A stretch of DNA of 64,000 nt from Pseudomonas versuta (lineage in GTDB: Bacteria > Pseudomonadota > Gammaproteobacteria > Pseudomonadales > Pseudomonadaceae): assembly GCF_001294575.1 (NCBI RefSeq), contig NZ_CP012676.1, positions 2,356,001 to 2,420,000 of the forward strand. The letters are read 5' to 3'. How positions within the stretch are numbered: position 1 is the first letter of the stretch; each line of letters begins with the position of its first letter. The notes under the pieces are model-generated. The model did no database searches. It saw only the letters and a list, made by a program, of their open reading frames with translations, and was not told the DNA's origin. Shown piece by piece: positions 1 through 8,849 of this stretch. Both the position numbers and the translations under genes were made by a program.

Positions 1-253
1 TATCGCACAGCTCCAGAATGGCGGTTTTGTGCGGCACCGTCACAATAAACCCGTCAAGGCTCTGAATGCCCCGCAAGCCCGACACGACCCCGGCAAGGTC
101 GGCCGGTGCCACATGAAAAGGCACCAGCACCCGGTCTTCGCCGCGGGCCGAGAACAGCGCATTCATCGCCTGTGGGGTCTGCACATGGTGAATCGGGTCG
201 GCAATGATTGCGTAGACCCGGGTGTTGCCACTGATTTGAGTTATGTCTGTCAT
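1..253 (-). CDS. Shikimate dehydrogenase-like (AroE family) N-terminal part, cut by window edge
   Basis: Reading the minus strand from the ATG at 251-253 gives an open frame that begins MTDITQISGNTRVYAI and runs to the window edge, so only the first 84 residues are visible. It looks like the substrate-binding domain of AroE: the early segment with ADPIHHVQTPQAMN matches the G-x-P-x-x-H-S-x-S-P region in position, and the TVPHK motif supplies the lysine that acts in catalysis. The family reduces 3-dehydroshikimate or oxidises shikimate/quinate with NAD(P). The SxS of true AroE is replaced by VQT, so a quinate or other substrate is possible. Its ATG lies 4 bp beyond the TGA of the aldehyde dehydrogenase gene, so the two are probably co-transcribed. 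Family is fairly sure, substrate unknown. Confidence 0.8.
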   Translation of the reverse strand, partial: MTDITQISGNTRVYAIIADPIHHVQTPQAMNALFSARGEDRVLVPFHVAPADLAGVVSGLRGIQSLDGFIVTVPHKTAILELCD

Positions 254-257
254 CGCA

Positions 258-1691
258 TCACGCCAGGGTATAGGCGGTTTTCACGCCGGTATAGAATTCG
301 CGAGCGTAGGAACCCTGCTCGCGGGAGCCGTAGCTGGAGCCCTTTCTTCCACCAAAGGGCGCGTGATAATCGACACCTGCAGTGGCCACATTGACCATCA
401 CCATGCCCGCCGCCGAGCGCTGTTTGAAATCGCACGCGTGCTTAAGGGATGTGGTGCAGATGCCCGAGGAAAGACCGAACTCGGTGTCGTTGGCCAGCGC
501 CAGCGCCTCGTCATAATCGCGCACCCGGATAACACTGGCGACCGGACCAAAGACTTCTTCGCGGTTGATTCGCATGTCATTACCGGTCTCGGTGATCAGG
601 GCTGGCGACAGGTAAAAACCATCGGTGGCGCGCTCGAGCAATTCACCGCCAAACACCAGATTTCCACCTTCATGGCGGGCAATATCGATGTAATCGCAAT
701 CCTGTTTGAGCTGCGCCTGAGAAACCACGGGGCCGATGTCACAGCCCTCAGCCAAGGCGTTATCGACCTTGAGCGCGGCCAGACGCTGCACCACGGCCTC
801 GACAAAGCGGTCATGAATGCCGTCCTGAACGATCAGCCGACTTGAAGCGGTACAGCGCTGGCCGGTGGAAAAGTAAGAACCGGACACTGCCACTTCGACG
901 GCTTGCTCCAGGTCGGCATCGTCCAGAATAATCAGCGGGTTCTTGCCGCCCATCTCCAGCTGCACCTTGGCGCCCCGCTCCATGCATGCCAGGCCGACCT
1001 GGCGACCGGTACCGGTCGAGCCGGTGAAGGTGATGGCCCTGACCTTGCGCGATTTTGCGAACACATCGCCGACTTTCGAGCCCGGGCCCATGACCAGATT
1101 AAACACGCCTGCCGGCAACGCACCGGCGCGCACAATGATTTCGGCCAGTGCCCAGGCACTGCCCGGTACCAGATCAGCCGGCTTGAATACCACGGTATTG
1201 CCGAATGCCAGCGCGGGGGCGATCTTCCAGGCCGGGATCGCAATCGGAAAGTTCCACGGCGTAATAATCCCGATCACGCCCTCAGGCTCGCGGCGTACAT
1301 CCACTTCAACCCCGGGGCGGATCGAAGCCAGGCGCTCGCCCGACAACCGCAATGCTTCACCGGCGAAAAACTTGAACACTCGCCCGGCCCGCACCACTTC
1401 GCCAATGCCTTCGGCCAGGGTTTTACCTTCTTCACGGGCGAGCAAACGGCCCAACTCTTCGCGACGTGCCAGCACCTCGGTACCGATACGGTCCAGCGCG
1501 TCACTGCGCTGTTCTGCAGTAAATCCGGCCCATGCCGGTTGCGCGTCAAATGCAGCATCCACCGCCGCGTGCGCCTGAGCCGCGTCGGCCCGGGCGTACT
1601 CGCCCACCACATCATTGGTATCCGAAGGATTGATGTTCAGGTTCACATCAGCGCCAGCGACCCACTCGCCGCCTATATAGTTTTTATTCAT
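258..1691 (-). CDS. NAD(P)-dependent aldehyde dehydrogenase (semialdehyde dehydrogenase type)
   Basis: This 477-residue protein belongs to the ALDH superfamily, which oxidises an aldehyde to a carboxylate with NAD(P)+. The start MNKNYIGGEW is chosen over an upstream in-frame codon at 1778 because it matches the usual family N-terminus. Visible motifs are the PWNFP cofactor segment, the TGSTGTG nucleotide loop, the catalytic-base Glu near residue 246 in LEMGGKNP and the catalytic Cys near 280 in GQRCTASS. The overall look is that of alpha-ketoglutaric semialdehyde or related dicarboxylate-semialdehyde dehydrogenases, but the exact substrate cannot be read from the sequence. The AroE-like gene follows 4 bp downstream, hinting at a small catabolic operon. 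Confidence 0.9.
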   Translation of the reverse strand: MNKNYIGGEWVAGADVNLNINPSDTNDVVGEYARADAAQAHAAVDAAFDAQPAWAGFTAEQRSDALDRIGTEVLARREELGRLLAREEGKTLAEGIGEVVRAGRVFKFFAGEALRLSGERLASIRPGVEVDVRREPEGVIGIITPWNFPIAIPAWKIAPALAFGNTVVFKPADLVPGSAWALAEIIVRAGALPAGVFNLVMGPGSKVGDVFAKSRKVRAITFTGSTGTGRQVGLACMERGAKVQLEMGGKNPLIILDDADLEQAVEVAVSGSYFSTGQRCTASSRLIVQDGIHDRFVEAVVQRLAALKVDNALAEGCDIGPVVSQAQLKQDCDYIDIARHEGGNLVFGGELLERATDGFYLSPALITETGNDMRINREEVFGPVASVIRVRDYDEALALANDTEFGLSSGICTTSLKHACDFKQRSAAGMVMVNVATAGVDYHAPFGGRKGSSYGSREQGSYAREFYTGVKTAYTLA

Positions 1692-2075
1692 GCGAATGAC
1701 TCCCGCGAACACACTTGCCCGTACCACCCCGAACGCGTTGATCCGGCGCCCTGAAGAACGCCAGCCAAACGCAATCAAGCGGTCCCGACCCGTTTATTTG
1801 AAGCCGCTCATAGAAACCATCGACCGACCCGACAGTGATTTATTGGGTCATGTAACCGGTCTTCCTGGTGAAGCCAGAGGGGCATGCTTTCGCGCCAAAG
1901 GGCGATGGGCAAAACATACGCCTCTGATAATTCATCGTCTACGCGCTAGCTGTGACGCTGGTTCACACATGCTATTCCGGATACGCACAGCCAAAACCCT
2001 GATTAGCGGGTACGTGGCAGGCGACTGCATAGTTGGGGAGTGATAGTGCTGATAACCCTGCACTCAGCGACGGGC

Positions 2076-2099
2076 AAAAAAAAAGCACCATAGCGGTGC
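2076..2099 (-). terminator. Intrinsic terminator (minus-strand orientation)
   Basis: On the plus strand nine A residues precede gcaccatagcggtgc. Read on the minus strand this is a 5-bp GCACC/GGTGC stem with a 5-base loop followed by a run of T. No minus-strand gene obviously ends here, so it may insulate the aldehyde dehydrogenase operon from read-through. Confidence 0.5.
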
Positions 2100-2185
2100 A
2101 TAGTTGTGTGGATCATCAAAAACTTTTACGTCTCAGCGTTAGCCTAGTTGAACGTGTCAGTGGTCCGTAATGGTGCAAAGAACGG

Positions 2186-2203
2186 GATATATCATGGCAT
2201 ATC
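2186..2203. promoter_or_regulatory. Short inverted repeat, possible LysR-type operator of the dapF-ABC operon
   Basis: The sequence gatat-N8-atatc is a perfect 5-bp dyad lying about 100 bp upstream of the dapF-like start. LysR-type regulators bind AT-rich interrupted dyads at this kind of position. There is no further evidence, so the call is tentative. Confidence 0.25.
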
Positions 2204-2300
2204 AATAATGAATGGCCTTCGACAAAATAAGTATTAACCGGATACCTGCGTGACTGTTAGTTTGCTCTACATCTAATGTTCGATGAAATAAGAGCCCTAC

Positions 2301-3197
2301 ATGCTGACTGTCAATCTGCCGGTGCCGGTATGGGCTGATCTGGTCAAGTTCGCACGTCCGTTTATAAAAATGCACGGACTGAAGAACCATTTCGTTATTG
2401 TCGATGGACGCGAACGTTCCTTCACTCCATCGCCTGACATCATTGCCGATATTTGCAATGTTGAAGCCGGTGTTGGAGCGGACCAGTTACTCGTTATTGA
2501 GCCGGCGACCTTAAACGGTATCGCTTTGGGTGTGTATGCCCGCATGCGAATCTATAACGTAGATGGCAGCGAAGCCCAAACTTGCGGCAATGCCACGCGT
2601 TGTGTTGCCGACCTTCTTTTAAAGGAAAGTGCAACAGACCAAGTTGTGATCGAAACAGGCGGTGGCAACCTGCGATGCTGGCGCAACGAAGCATCGGGCC
2701 AGATAAGTGTTGCGATGGGAACAGTCAATCTAGACTGGCATTCCATCCCGTTGGCACAAGCCACTGACACCCTGAATGTCAGAATGAATCACGGGCCGCT
2801 CCAAGTGGCAGTGGCTCTGAATATCGGCAACCCGCACCTGGTGTTCTTTGTTGATGATTTACAAAGTGTCGATATCCCGCGCCATGCCGCCCAGGCCCAA
2901 CAGGATCCACTCCTGCCAGAGTCCGCCAACATAGGTGTTGCCCAGATTATTGGCGAAACAGCCATTCGCCTGACTGTCTGGGAGCGACCGGGCATTCTGA
3001 CCCAGGCGTGTGGCAGCGGAGCATGTTGCGCCGTGGCAGCGGCCAGAGCGAAGGGACTTATTCAGTCCAGTATTGTGACGGTGTATATGCCGGGGGGAGC
3101 CCTGACAATCGAGCAAGACGATAAAGGGCAACTCACTCTGACGGGGCCTACTGTCATTGCGTTTGCTGGATATTTGCTGGAAACACACGAGGCTTAA
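2301..3197 (+). CDS. dapF: Diaminopimelate epimerase-like protein (second DapF)
   Basis: This 298-residue protein is in the DapF family, cofactor-free racemases that interconvert LL- and meso-diaminopimelate with two cysteines. Both are present: one near residue 95 in TCGNATRC and one near 237 in ACGSGACC. The family opening is seen as KMHGLKNHF, and the [10 protein letters not shown] and [11 protein letters not shown] segments are also typical. The chosen ATG has a weak aagag ribosome site 7 bp upstream and leaves about 23 residues before KMHGL, slightly more than usual. The housekeeping dapF of pseudomonads normally sits with lysA and xerC, so this copy beside an amino-acid importer looks like a dedicated paralog. 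The next gene starts 1 bp after its stop. Substrate could be another diamino acid, but the catalytic residues are intact. Confidence 0.85.
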   Translation: MLTVNLPVPVWADLVKFARPFIKMHGLKNHFVIVDGRERSFTPSPDIIADICNVEAGVGADQLLVIEPATLNGIALGVYARMRIYNVDGSEAQTCGNATRCVADLLLKESATDQVVIETGGGNLRCWRNEASGQISVAMGTVNLDWHSIPLAQATDTLNVRMNHGPLQVAVALNIGNPHLVFFVDDLQSVDIPRHAAQAQQDPLLPESANIGVAQIIGETAIRLTVWERPGILTQACGSGACCAVAAARAKGLIQSSIVTVYMPGGALTIEQDDKGQLTLTGPTVIAFAGYLLETHEA

Positions 3198-3198
3198 A

Positions 3199-3978
3199 AT
3201 GACTGATGAACGCAGGTCGTCATGCATTATAAAAATAGAATCAGTATCGAAAGTCTTCAGCGGCATTAATGGTCGCCAGGAAGTCTATGCACTCAGAAAT
3301 GTGGACAACCACATCAACCGGGGTGAAGTGGTGGTCATCATCGGCCCGAGTGGCTCAGGGAAAAGTACCTTGCTGCGCTCACTTAACGGGTTAAACACCA
3401 TTAGCTCGGGGCAAATCTGGATTGATGGCGTCAGCTTGACCGATCGCAAAACAGACATTAATAAACTGCGCGCAGAAGTCGGCATGGTGTTCCAGAACTT
3501 CAACCTGTTCGCCCATAAAACAGCGCTTCAAAATATTGTCATCCCGCAAACAATCGTCCTGAAGCGATCGAAAGAAGAAGCCGAGGAAATCGCGCGCACG
3601 TTACTGCAAAAAGTAGGACTGCCGGACCGTGCCAATAACTACCCGCACCAGCTTTCCGGGGGTCAGCAGCAGCGCATTGCAATTGCGCGTTCGTTGGCGA
3701 TGAACCCGAAAGTCATGTTGTTTGACGAGGCCACATCAGCACTGGATCCAGAAACGGTGGGAGAGGTACTGCAACTGATGAAGGAACTCGCCGCCGAAGG
3801 GATGACCATGGTCGTAGTCACTCACGAAATGGGCTTTGCTCGCGACGTGGCCGACCGGGTGATTTTCATGGAGGCCGGACAGATTGTCGATGAGGCTCCC
3901 GCTGACAAGTTTTTCGCTGCCCCCAGCGACCGGGTTGCCAGTTTCCTGGGCCGCGTGTCAGCAGCACCGTGCATTTAA
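3199..3978 (+). CDS. Polar amino-acid ABC importer, ATP-binding subunit (GlnQ/HisP family)
   Basis: A 259-residue ATPase energising uptake through the two permeases encoded downstream. It shows Walker [10 protein letters not shown], the Q-loop in VFQNFNLF, the signature LSGGQQQR, Walker [13 protein letters not shown] and the switch His in VTHEMGFA. These variants are characteristic of the polar amino-acid (HAAT) uptake subfamily. The ATG at 3199 is preferred over 3157 because it has an acgagg ribosome site and follows the dapF-like stop by 1 bp, implying translational coupling. The substrate is set by the binding protein; context suggests diaminopimelate, lysine or a related dibasic amino acid. 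Confidence 0.93.
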   Translation: MTDERRSSCIIKIESVSKVFSGINGRQEVYALRNVDNHINRGEVVVIIGPSGSGKSTLLRSLNGLNTISSGQIWIDGVSLTDRKTDINKLRAEVGMVFQNFNLFAHKTALQNIVIPQTIVLKRSKEEAEEIARTLLQKVGLPDRANNYPHQLSGGQQQRIAIARSLAMNPKVMLFDEATSALDPETVGEVLQLMKELAAEGMTMVVVTHEMGFARDVADRVIFMEAGQIVDEAPADKFFAAPSDRVASFLGRVSAAPCI

Positions 3979-4082
3979 ACCGCCGCAACGAAAACAAGAC
4001 GCCTAAGAAGGCGCACTGAAATGAACGACAGCTAACCCCAATAAACTGCCGATTAATCACAATTAAAGAAAGGCATAGTGCG

Positions 4083-4880
4083 ATGCATTTATTGAAAAGC
4101 TTGCTGGCAAATGTTCTTGTCGCTTCTGCATTAGCGACCGTGCCGATGTTGGCACAGGCCGACGCCATGGACGACATCAACAAAAATGGAACACTTACGA
4201 TTGCCGTGCAAACCCAGGGCCCTCCCGTCAGCTTTATTGATAAAAATGGCGAGCGCGCCGGTTTGGCGATTGATATTGCCCGCATGTTCGCCGACGACAT
4301 GGGGGTCAAACTGGTCATTCAGGACTACGACTGGAAAGGCCTCATTCCAGCACTGACGTCCGGTAAGGCTGATCTTATCGCCGCCGACATGACGCCGACG
4401 GCAAAGCGCAATATGCAGGTGCTTTTCACCAATCCCGTCTTCTACCTGGAGACCGTGGCATTCGCCAACAAAGACAAGCATTTCAAATCGTGGGAAGCCC
4501 TCAACAATCCTGCTATTACCGTGGGCGCTACCCAGGCTTCCAGCTATGCGGATGCGGCCAAAAAAATCCTGCCCAAGGCTCAGTTGAAAGAATTCGGTGG
4601 TGGCAACGCCCAGACCGTTCAGGCCGTTGTCTCCGGCCGTGCAGATGCAGGCATCTCGGACCGTGCGCAAATAGCGACCTTCGTCAACTCCTCGCCCGAG
4701 CTGGAAGTACTCGACGGAACCATGACTAAAGAGCCATTGAGCTTCGCCACCCGCCCAGACTCTGTGCACTTGCTGCTGGCACTCAATAACTATATTCGCC
4801 TCATCGAAATCGACGGTCGATTGAAAGAGCGTACCGACTACTGGTGGAACTCTACGGCGTGGGAAGCCGACCACAAGTAA
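4083..4880 (+). CDS. Periplasmic amino-acid-binding protein of ABC importer (SBP_bac_3 family)
   Basis: This 265-residue protein begins with a Sec-type signal peptide (hydrophobic core ANVLVASALATVPML, likely cleavage after AQA). The mature part is a type II periplasmic binding fold of family 3, with the usual opening GTLTIAVQTQGPPVSF, the LAIDIARMFADDMG segment and the GKADLIAADMTPTAKR stretch that carries ligand-binding residues in homologues. The Arg in TPTAKR normally contacts the ligand alpha-carboxylate. It should capture an amino acid in the periplasm and deliver it to the permease pair. The ligand is not readable; the dapF- and lysA-like neighbours make diaminopimelate the best guess. 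Confidence 0.9.
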   Translation: MHLLKSLLANVLVASALATVPMLAQADAMDDINKNGTLTIAVQTQGPPVSFIDKNGERAGLAIDIARMFADDMGVKLVIQDYDWKGLIPALTSGKADLIAADMTPTAKRNMQVLFTNPVFYLETVAFANKDKHFKSWEALNNPAITVGATQASSYADAAKKILPKAQLKEFGGGNAQTVQAVVSGRADAGISDRAQIATFVNSSPELEVLDGTMTKEPLSFATRPDSVHLLLALNNYIRLIEIDGRLKERTDYWWNSTAWEADHK

Positions 4881-4984
4881 AGGTGAGCGCGCGGTGATGC
4901 TGGCCGTCATTTAACCGGGCGGCCTACGGCTAACTGTTACCGCGCACAAAAAGAGTTCGGCTTGCTGGATGAGGTTACGTCGCA

Positions 4985-5674
4985 ATGAGTTTTGCACTGG
5001 ATAGTTTCAACTTCGGCATCGTATACAAATACCGGGATGTATTTTTAAACGGCGTACTGACAACCCTTGAAATAGCATCAGTCTGTTTAGTGCTTTCGGT
5101 GTTTTTCGGCATATTTGTAGCACTCATGCGCATGTCGAAAAGCGCTTTCCTGTGGCGGCCAGCGGCGGCGTATATCCAGTTTATCCGCGCCACACCGCTG
5201 CTGATGCAGATCTACCTGGTTTACTACGGTCTTCCGGCGCTGTTTGCGTTCGGCAAAAACATTAATGAACTCCAGACCGGCCTTATCGCACTGACGATTC
5301 ACACGACACCCTACATGGCAGAAATTATCCGTGCCGGTATCGAATCGATTCCCCGCGGCCAGTTTGAAGGGGCGATGTCCGTCGGCATGAGTCCATTTCA
5401 ACGGATGCTCCACGTGGTGCTGCCGCAGGCGCTGGCTAACGTCACCCCTCCGCTGATAGGGCAGGCAGCCATCCTGATCAAGGATACGTCCCTGCTGAGC
5501 ATCATCGCAGTCACAGAGCTAATGAGCGCAGGCCTGTACATGTTTTCAGATTCGGTCGTGGCGACCGAGAGTTACCTGACCACCGCCGCTTGCTACCTGT
5601 TTATCTATGTACTGCTGCTACTGCTCTCTCACCTGGTCCGGCGCAAATGCGGCGCCAACTGGCAAACTCGGTAG
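4985..5674 (+). CDS. Amino-acid ABC importer permease 1 (HisM/GlnP family)
   Basis: A 229-residue inner-membrane protein with about five hydrophobic segments and the binding-protein-dependent transport motif near the C-terminal half (EGAMSVGMSPFQRMLHVVLPQA), the cytoplasmic EAA loop that docks the ATPase. The N-terminal region with GVLTTLEIASVCL and the RATPLLMQIYLVYYGLP segment are hallmarks of the His/Glu/Gln/Arg permease family. It pairs with the second permease that starts 14 bp after its stop to form a heterodimeric channel. Confidence 0.92.
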   Translation: MSFALDSFNFGIVYKYRDVFLNGVLTTLEIASVCLVLSVFFGIFVALMRMSKSAFLWRPAAAYIQFIRATPLLMQIYLVYYGLPALFAFGKNINELQTGLIALTIHTTPYMAEIIRAGIESIPRGQFEGAMSVGMSPFQRMLHVVLPQALANVTPPLIGQAAILIKDTSLLSIIAVTELMSAGLYMFSDSVVATESYLTTAACYLFIYVLLLLLSHLVRRKCGANWQTR

Positions 5675-5688
5675 GGGATCAAATAATC

Positions 5689-6372
5689 ATGGAATGGATC
5701 ATGACCAAAGCGACAGTGCTTCAGGCGCTGTTGCCATTCATGTTCAAAGGGCTGTGGATGACCGTGCAGATATCCCTCATCGCCATTGCACTCGGCGTAC
5801 TGCTGGGGCTCGTGTTAGGGGTCATCCGCTCTCAGAGCAGGTTCTTGTTCAAAAATATTATCGGTCTGTACCTGCACCTGTTCAGGGGTACCCCCTACCT
5901 GGTGCAGGTCTACATCATCTACTTTGTACTGCCTGCTACGGGGCTTGAGATATTCAAGTTCAACGCCTACACCGCCGCCATCGTATCGTTGACGCTCTAC
6001 ACGTCGAGCTATGCGACTGAAATCGTGGCCTCCGCAATTCTGACCGTCCCCCACGGCCAGGTTGAAGCAGCTCGATCAGTCGGGATGAGCAAATTTCAGG
6101 CGCTGGTTCACGTCGTGTTACCCCAGGCTATCCCGCTGACCCTGCCGCCGTTGGGAAGCGTGTATGTAAACATCATCAAAAGTACCGCTATTTTATCCAT
6201 CATCGGCATCACTGAACTCACGCGCCAGGGCGAAGTGTTGATTGTCCGCATGCCGCAGCACCTGATGTTCATTTACTGCGTGATCGCCCTGCTCTATTTC
6301 GCCTATTGCTACCCGCTTCTCTACCTGTCGAAGCTGGCAGAAAAGCGCTTTGGCGCCCTCGAACACCGATAA
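5689..6372 (+). CDS. Amino-acid ABC importer permease 2 (HisQ/GlnP family)
   Basis: A 227-residue permease homologous to its upstream neighbour, with the RGTPYLVQVYIIYFVLP segment and the EAA loop EAARSVGMSKFQALVHVVLPQ. The start MEWIMTK at 5689 is preferred over 5590 because the latter overlaps the upstream gene by 85 bp, whereas 5689 has a taggggat ribosome site just before it. Together with permease 1, the ATPase and the binding protein it makes a complete importer. Downstream, a hairpin at 6407-6434 separates it from the decarboxylase gene. Confidence 0.92.
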   Translation: MEWIMTKATVLQALLPFMFKGLWMTVQISLIAIALGVLLGLVLGVIRSQSRFLFKNIIGLYLHLFRGTPYLVQVYIIYFVLPATGLEIFKFNAYTAAIVSLTLYTSSYATEIVASAILTVPHGQVEAARSVGMSKFQALVHVVLPQAIPLTLPPLGSVYVNIIKSTAILSIIGITELTRQGEVLIVRMPQHLMFIYCVIALLYFAYCYPLLYLSKLAEKRFGALEHR

Positions 6373-6406
6373 AACCCATCACCCATACGCGCCAATAGAA
6401 TTTTTA

Positions 6407-6445
6407 GTCCGGATCGGGAAGCAGGATCCGGGACACACCCTTTTT
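6407..6445 (+). terminator. Hairpin with downstream T-run, possible attenuator before lysA
   Basis: Bases 6407-6415 (gtccggatc) can pair with 6425-6434 with a single bulged G, giving a 9-bp stem and a 9-base loop; a run of five T follows at 6441-6445. The T-run is 6 bases off the stem, so termination may be partial. It lies between the second permease and the decarboxylase. Confidence 0.4.
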
Positions 6446-6459
6446 CTTGAGTTAGGCCT

Positions 6460-7749
6460 ATGAAAAACGTACCCGTAAAGCGCCTTCAGTCCCTGGCCGA
6501 AAAATTCGGCACGCCCTTGTGGGTCTATGATGCTCAGACCATTCGTGACCGCATCAATGATCTACGCCAGTTCGATACCATTCGATTTGCACAAAAGGCC
6601 TGCTCCAACATCAATATCCTCAAGCTCATGCGCGAGCAAGGCGTCCAGGTAGATGCCGTGTCTCGTGGAGAAATCCTTAGAGCACTGGCCGCGGGTTATT
6701 CATGCCTGGGCAACGAGGAAGCCATCGTTTTCACTGCAGACCTTATCGATGAAGCGACGCTATCCACCGTAGTGGAGCATGCCATTGCAGTTAACGCCGG
6801 TTCGATCGATATGCTCGAGCAACTGGGCGCCATCGCACCCGGGCACAAAGTCTGGCTGAGGATCAACCCGGGCTTCGGCCATGGCCACAGCAAGAAGACC
6901 AACACCGGGGGCGAACACAGCAAGCATGGCATCTGGCACACCGACCTGGGTGCGGCGCTGTCGGTTGTCAGCAAGCACAACCTGCAATTAATCGGGCTGC
7001 ACATGCACATAGGGTCCGGGGTGGACTATGAGCACCTGGCCAGCGTCAGCAATGCCATGCTCGATCTCGTGCAGCAAGTCAAAGACGCAAACATGACCCT
7101 CAGCGCCTTGTCAGCAGGCGGCGGGTTATCGGTCCCGTACACCGCGGATGAACCGCAGCTCGATACCCGCCATTACTTCAGCCTGTGGGACGCTGCGCGC
7201 CAGAAAGCCGAGCAGACTCTGGGCAAGAAACTGCGCCTGGAGATCGAGCCCGGACGGTATCTGGTGGCTGAGTCGGGTTGCCTGCTGAGTGAAGTTCGCG
7301 CCACCAAGGCCGTCGGCAGCAATTACTTTGTGCTTCTCGACGCAGGCTTCAACGAGCTGATGCGCCCGTCCATGTACGGCAGTTACCACGGAATCGAGTT
7401 GCTGGAGGCAGATACATCGGGGCGCCCCCTGCAAGCCAGCGTCGTTGCAGGGCCGCTGTGTGAAGCCGGTGACGTATTCACGCAAGCGGAGGATGGAACG
7501 GTACTCTCCCGAATGATTCCCCAATGCGCAGTGGGCGATCTGATCGCCATTCGCGATACAGGCGCCTATGGTGCGTCGATGTCTTCGAACTACAACACTC
7601 GCCCGCTGATCGCAGAGGTGCTGATTGAAGGGTCAGATGATGTACTGATCCGCCGTCGCCAGCGAGTGGAGGAGCTTCTGGCACTGGAAGAGGTCTCAGC
7701 AGTTAACCTCCACGAAAAAGAAGCGACCGCCGGACCACAACACCCATAG
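6460..7749 (+). CDS. lysA: Diaminopimelate decarboxylase (LysA, enterobacterial type)
   Basis: A 429-residue PLP enzyme of the alanine racemase/ODC fold that converts meso-diaminopimelate to L-lysine and CO2. The PLP lysine is K46 in FAQKACSN; HMHIGSG, GGGLSVPY and EIEPGRYLV bind the cofactor; LCEAGD around residue 334 has the active-site Cys contributed across the dimer; SSNYNTRP lies in the substrate pocket. The run GFGHGHSKKTNTGGEHSKHG is strikingly like the E. coli enzyme, which differs from the LysA usually linked to dapF in pseudomonads. It follows the ABC importer on the same strand and precedes a LysR gene that also resembles the E. coli regulator of lysA. The role is probably lysine formation from imported diaminopimelate rather than the housekeeping step. 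Confidence 0.9.
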   Translation: MKNVPVKRLQSLAEKFGTPLWVYDAQTIRDRINDLRQFDTIRFAQKACSNINILKLMREQGVQVDAVSRGEILRALAAGYSCLGNEEAIVFTADLIDEATLSTVVEHAIAVNAGSIDMLEQLGAIAPGHKVWLRINPGFGHGHSKKTNTGGEHSKHGIWHTDLGAALSVVSKHNLQLIGLHMHIGSGVDYEHLASVSNAMLDLVQQVKDANMTLSALSAGGGLSVPYTADEPQLDTRHYFSLWDAARQKAEQTLGKKLRLEIEPGRYLVAESGCLLSEVRATKAVGSNYFVLLDAGFNELMRPSMYGSYHGIELLEADTSGRPLQASVVAGPLCEAGDVFTQAEDGTVLSRMIPQCAVGDLIAIRDTGAYGASMSSNYNTRPLIAEVLIEGSDDVLIRRRQRVEELLALEEVSAVNLHEKEATAGPQHP

Positions 7750-7886
7750 CCAGGTTCGCGCCCAGAAGACGTGATGCCTGCCGGGCGACTGGCAGCTATT
7801 AAAATTTTGGCGCAGTGCCGGTTCCGGATGGACTGTTTCGTGCACATGAAGGTAACGACTGTGCATCGCTGTTTTAGAGCGCTTTT

Positions 7887-8849
7887 ATGATCAACTTGCG
7901 ACATATCGAAGTTTTCCGCGCCATCATGACGGCGGGGAGTGTCACCAACGCTGCTCAACTGCTGCATACCAGTCAACCCACCATCAGCCGTGAGCTGGCG
8001 CGTCTGGAGTACCTCGTAGGTTTCGAACTGTTTGAACGCGGGCGTGGGCGCCTTCATGCAACAGCGCGGGCAGTGGTTTTGTTCCAGGAGGTAGAGCTTG
8101 CGTTCATTGGTCTGGACCGGATCGTCTCGTTTGCAGAGAGCCTGAGTCGCTTCTCTCAGGGCGCATTTTCAGTGGCCTGTATACCCGCTTTTTCTCATGC
8201 GCTGCTGCCTCAGGTGTGCAAGCACCTGATTGCCAATCATCCCGGTGTCAGTGTTGAGATAGCGACGCTGGAGTCGCCCTGGCTTGAGGAACAACTGACA
8301 CTTCAACGCCACGATGTCGGCCTCACCGAGCATGATGAAGCCCCGCCCGGAACTGAGTTACAACTGCTGATGAGTGTGGACGAAGTGTGCATCTTGCCCG
8401 ACGGCCACCCTTTGCTGGAGAAAAACATCCTGTCGCTGGAGGACATCAGGGATCAAACCTTCGTCAGTTTCAGCAAGGGCGATCGTTACAGGAGAGTGCT
8501 TGATGTCCTGTTCAAGGAAGCGGGAATCGATAGATTCATCCAGGTCGAAACCCACAGCGCCGTTTCAGTATGTTCGATGGTACAAGCGGGGCTGGGTATT
8601 GCGATCCTCAACCCGCTGACCGCGATCATGTTTCAGGGCCAGGGTGTCAATATTCGTCCTCTTGCCTTTTCCTTGCCTTTTCAAATCAGCCTGGTCAAAC
8701 CGCTCTACCGCTCTTCAACGCCCTTCCAACAATATTTCGCTGATGCCTTGCAGCGAGAAATATCCTTACAGGCCGAACAGTTATCTACTCTGGGCGTCAG
8801 CGTTACGCTCGAAAGTCTGGATAACGTGTTAACACCAGCCTCCTTATAA
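7887..8849 (+). CDS. lysR: LysR-type regulator, close to enterobacterial LysR
   Basis: A 320-residue LTTR with an N-terminal winged HTH (about residues 2-61, including AAQLLHTSQPTISRELARLE) and a C-terminal effector domain. Several stretches resemble E. coli LysR: the opening NLRHIEVFRAIMTAGS, then LDEVC-like SVDEVCILPDGHPL, and VETHSAVSVCSMVQAGLGI. E. coli LysR activates lysA and responds to diaminopimelate, so this gene is the likely activator of the adjacent lysA and perhaps of the whole dapF-ABC set. In E. coli lysR is divergent from lysA; here it is downstream on the same strand with a 137-bp gap. Confidence 0.88.
   Translation: MINLRHIEVFRAIMTAGSVTNAAQLLHTSQPTISRELARLEYLVGFELFERGRGRLHATARAVVLFQEVELAFIGLDRIVSFAESLSRFSQGAFSVACIPAFSHALLPQVCKHLIANHPGVSVEIATLESPWLEEQLTLQRHDVGLTEHDEAPPGTELQLLMSVDEVCILPDGHPLLEKNILSLEDIRDQTFVSFSKGDRYRRVLDVLFKEAGIDRFIQVETHSAVSVCSMVQAGLGIAILNPLTAIMFQGQGVNIRPLAFSLPFQISLVKPLYRSSTPFQQYFADALQREISLQAEQLSTLGVSVTLESLDNVLTPASL

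Larger units (their letters stand above)
1692..2300. other. Intergenic region between the aldehyde dehydrogenase and the dapF-like gene
   Basis: About 600 bp separate two divergently read operons. I see one terminator-like hairpin (2076-2099, minus strand) and one short inverted repeat (2186-2203) that could be an operator. A short plus-strand open frame at 1690-2043 has no recognisable protein features and no convincing ribosome site, so I do not call it a gene. Confidence 0.5.

Noticed and set aside
1690..2043. Plus-strand open frame of 117 codons upstream of the dapF-like gene
   Set aside because: No ribosome site, no recognised domain, and it begins inside the aldehyde dehydrogenase start.
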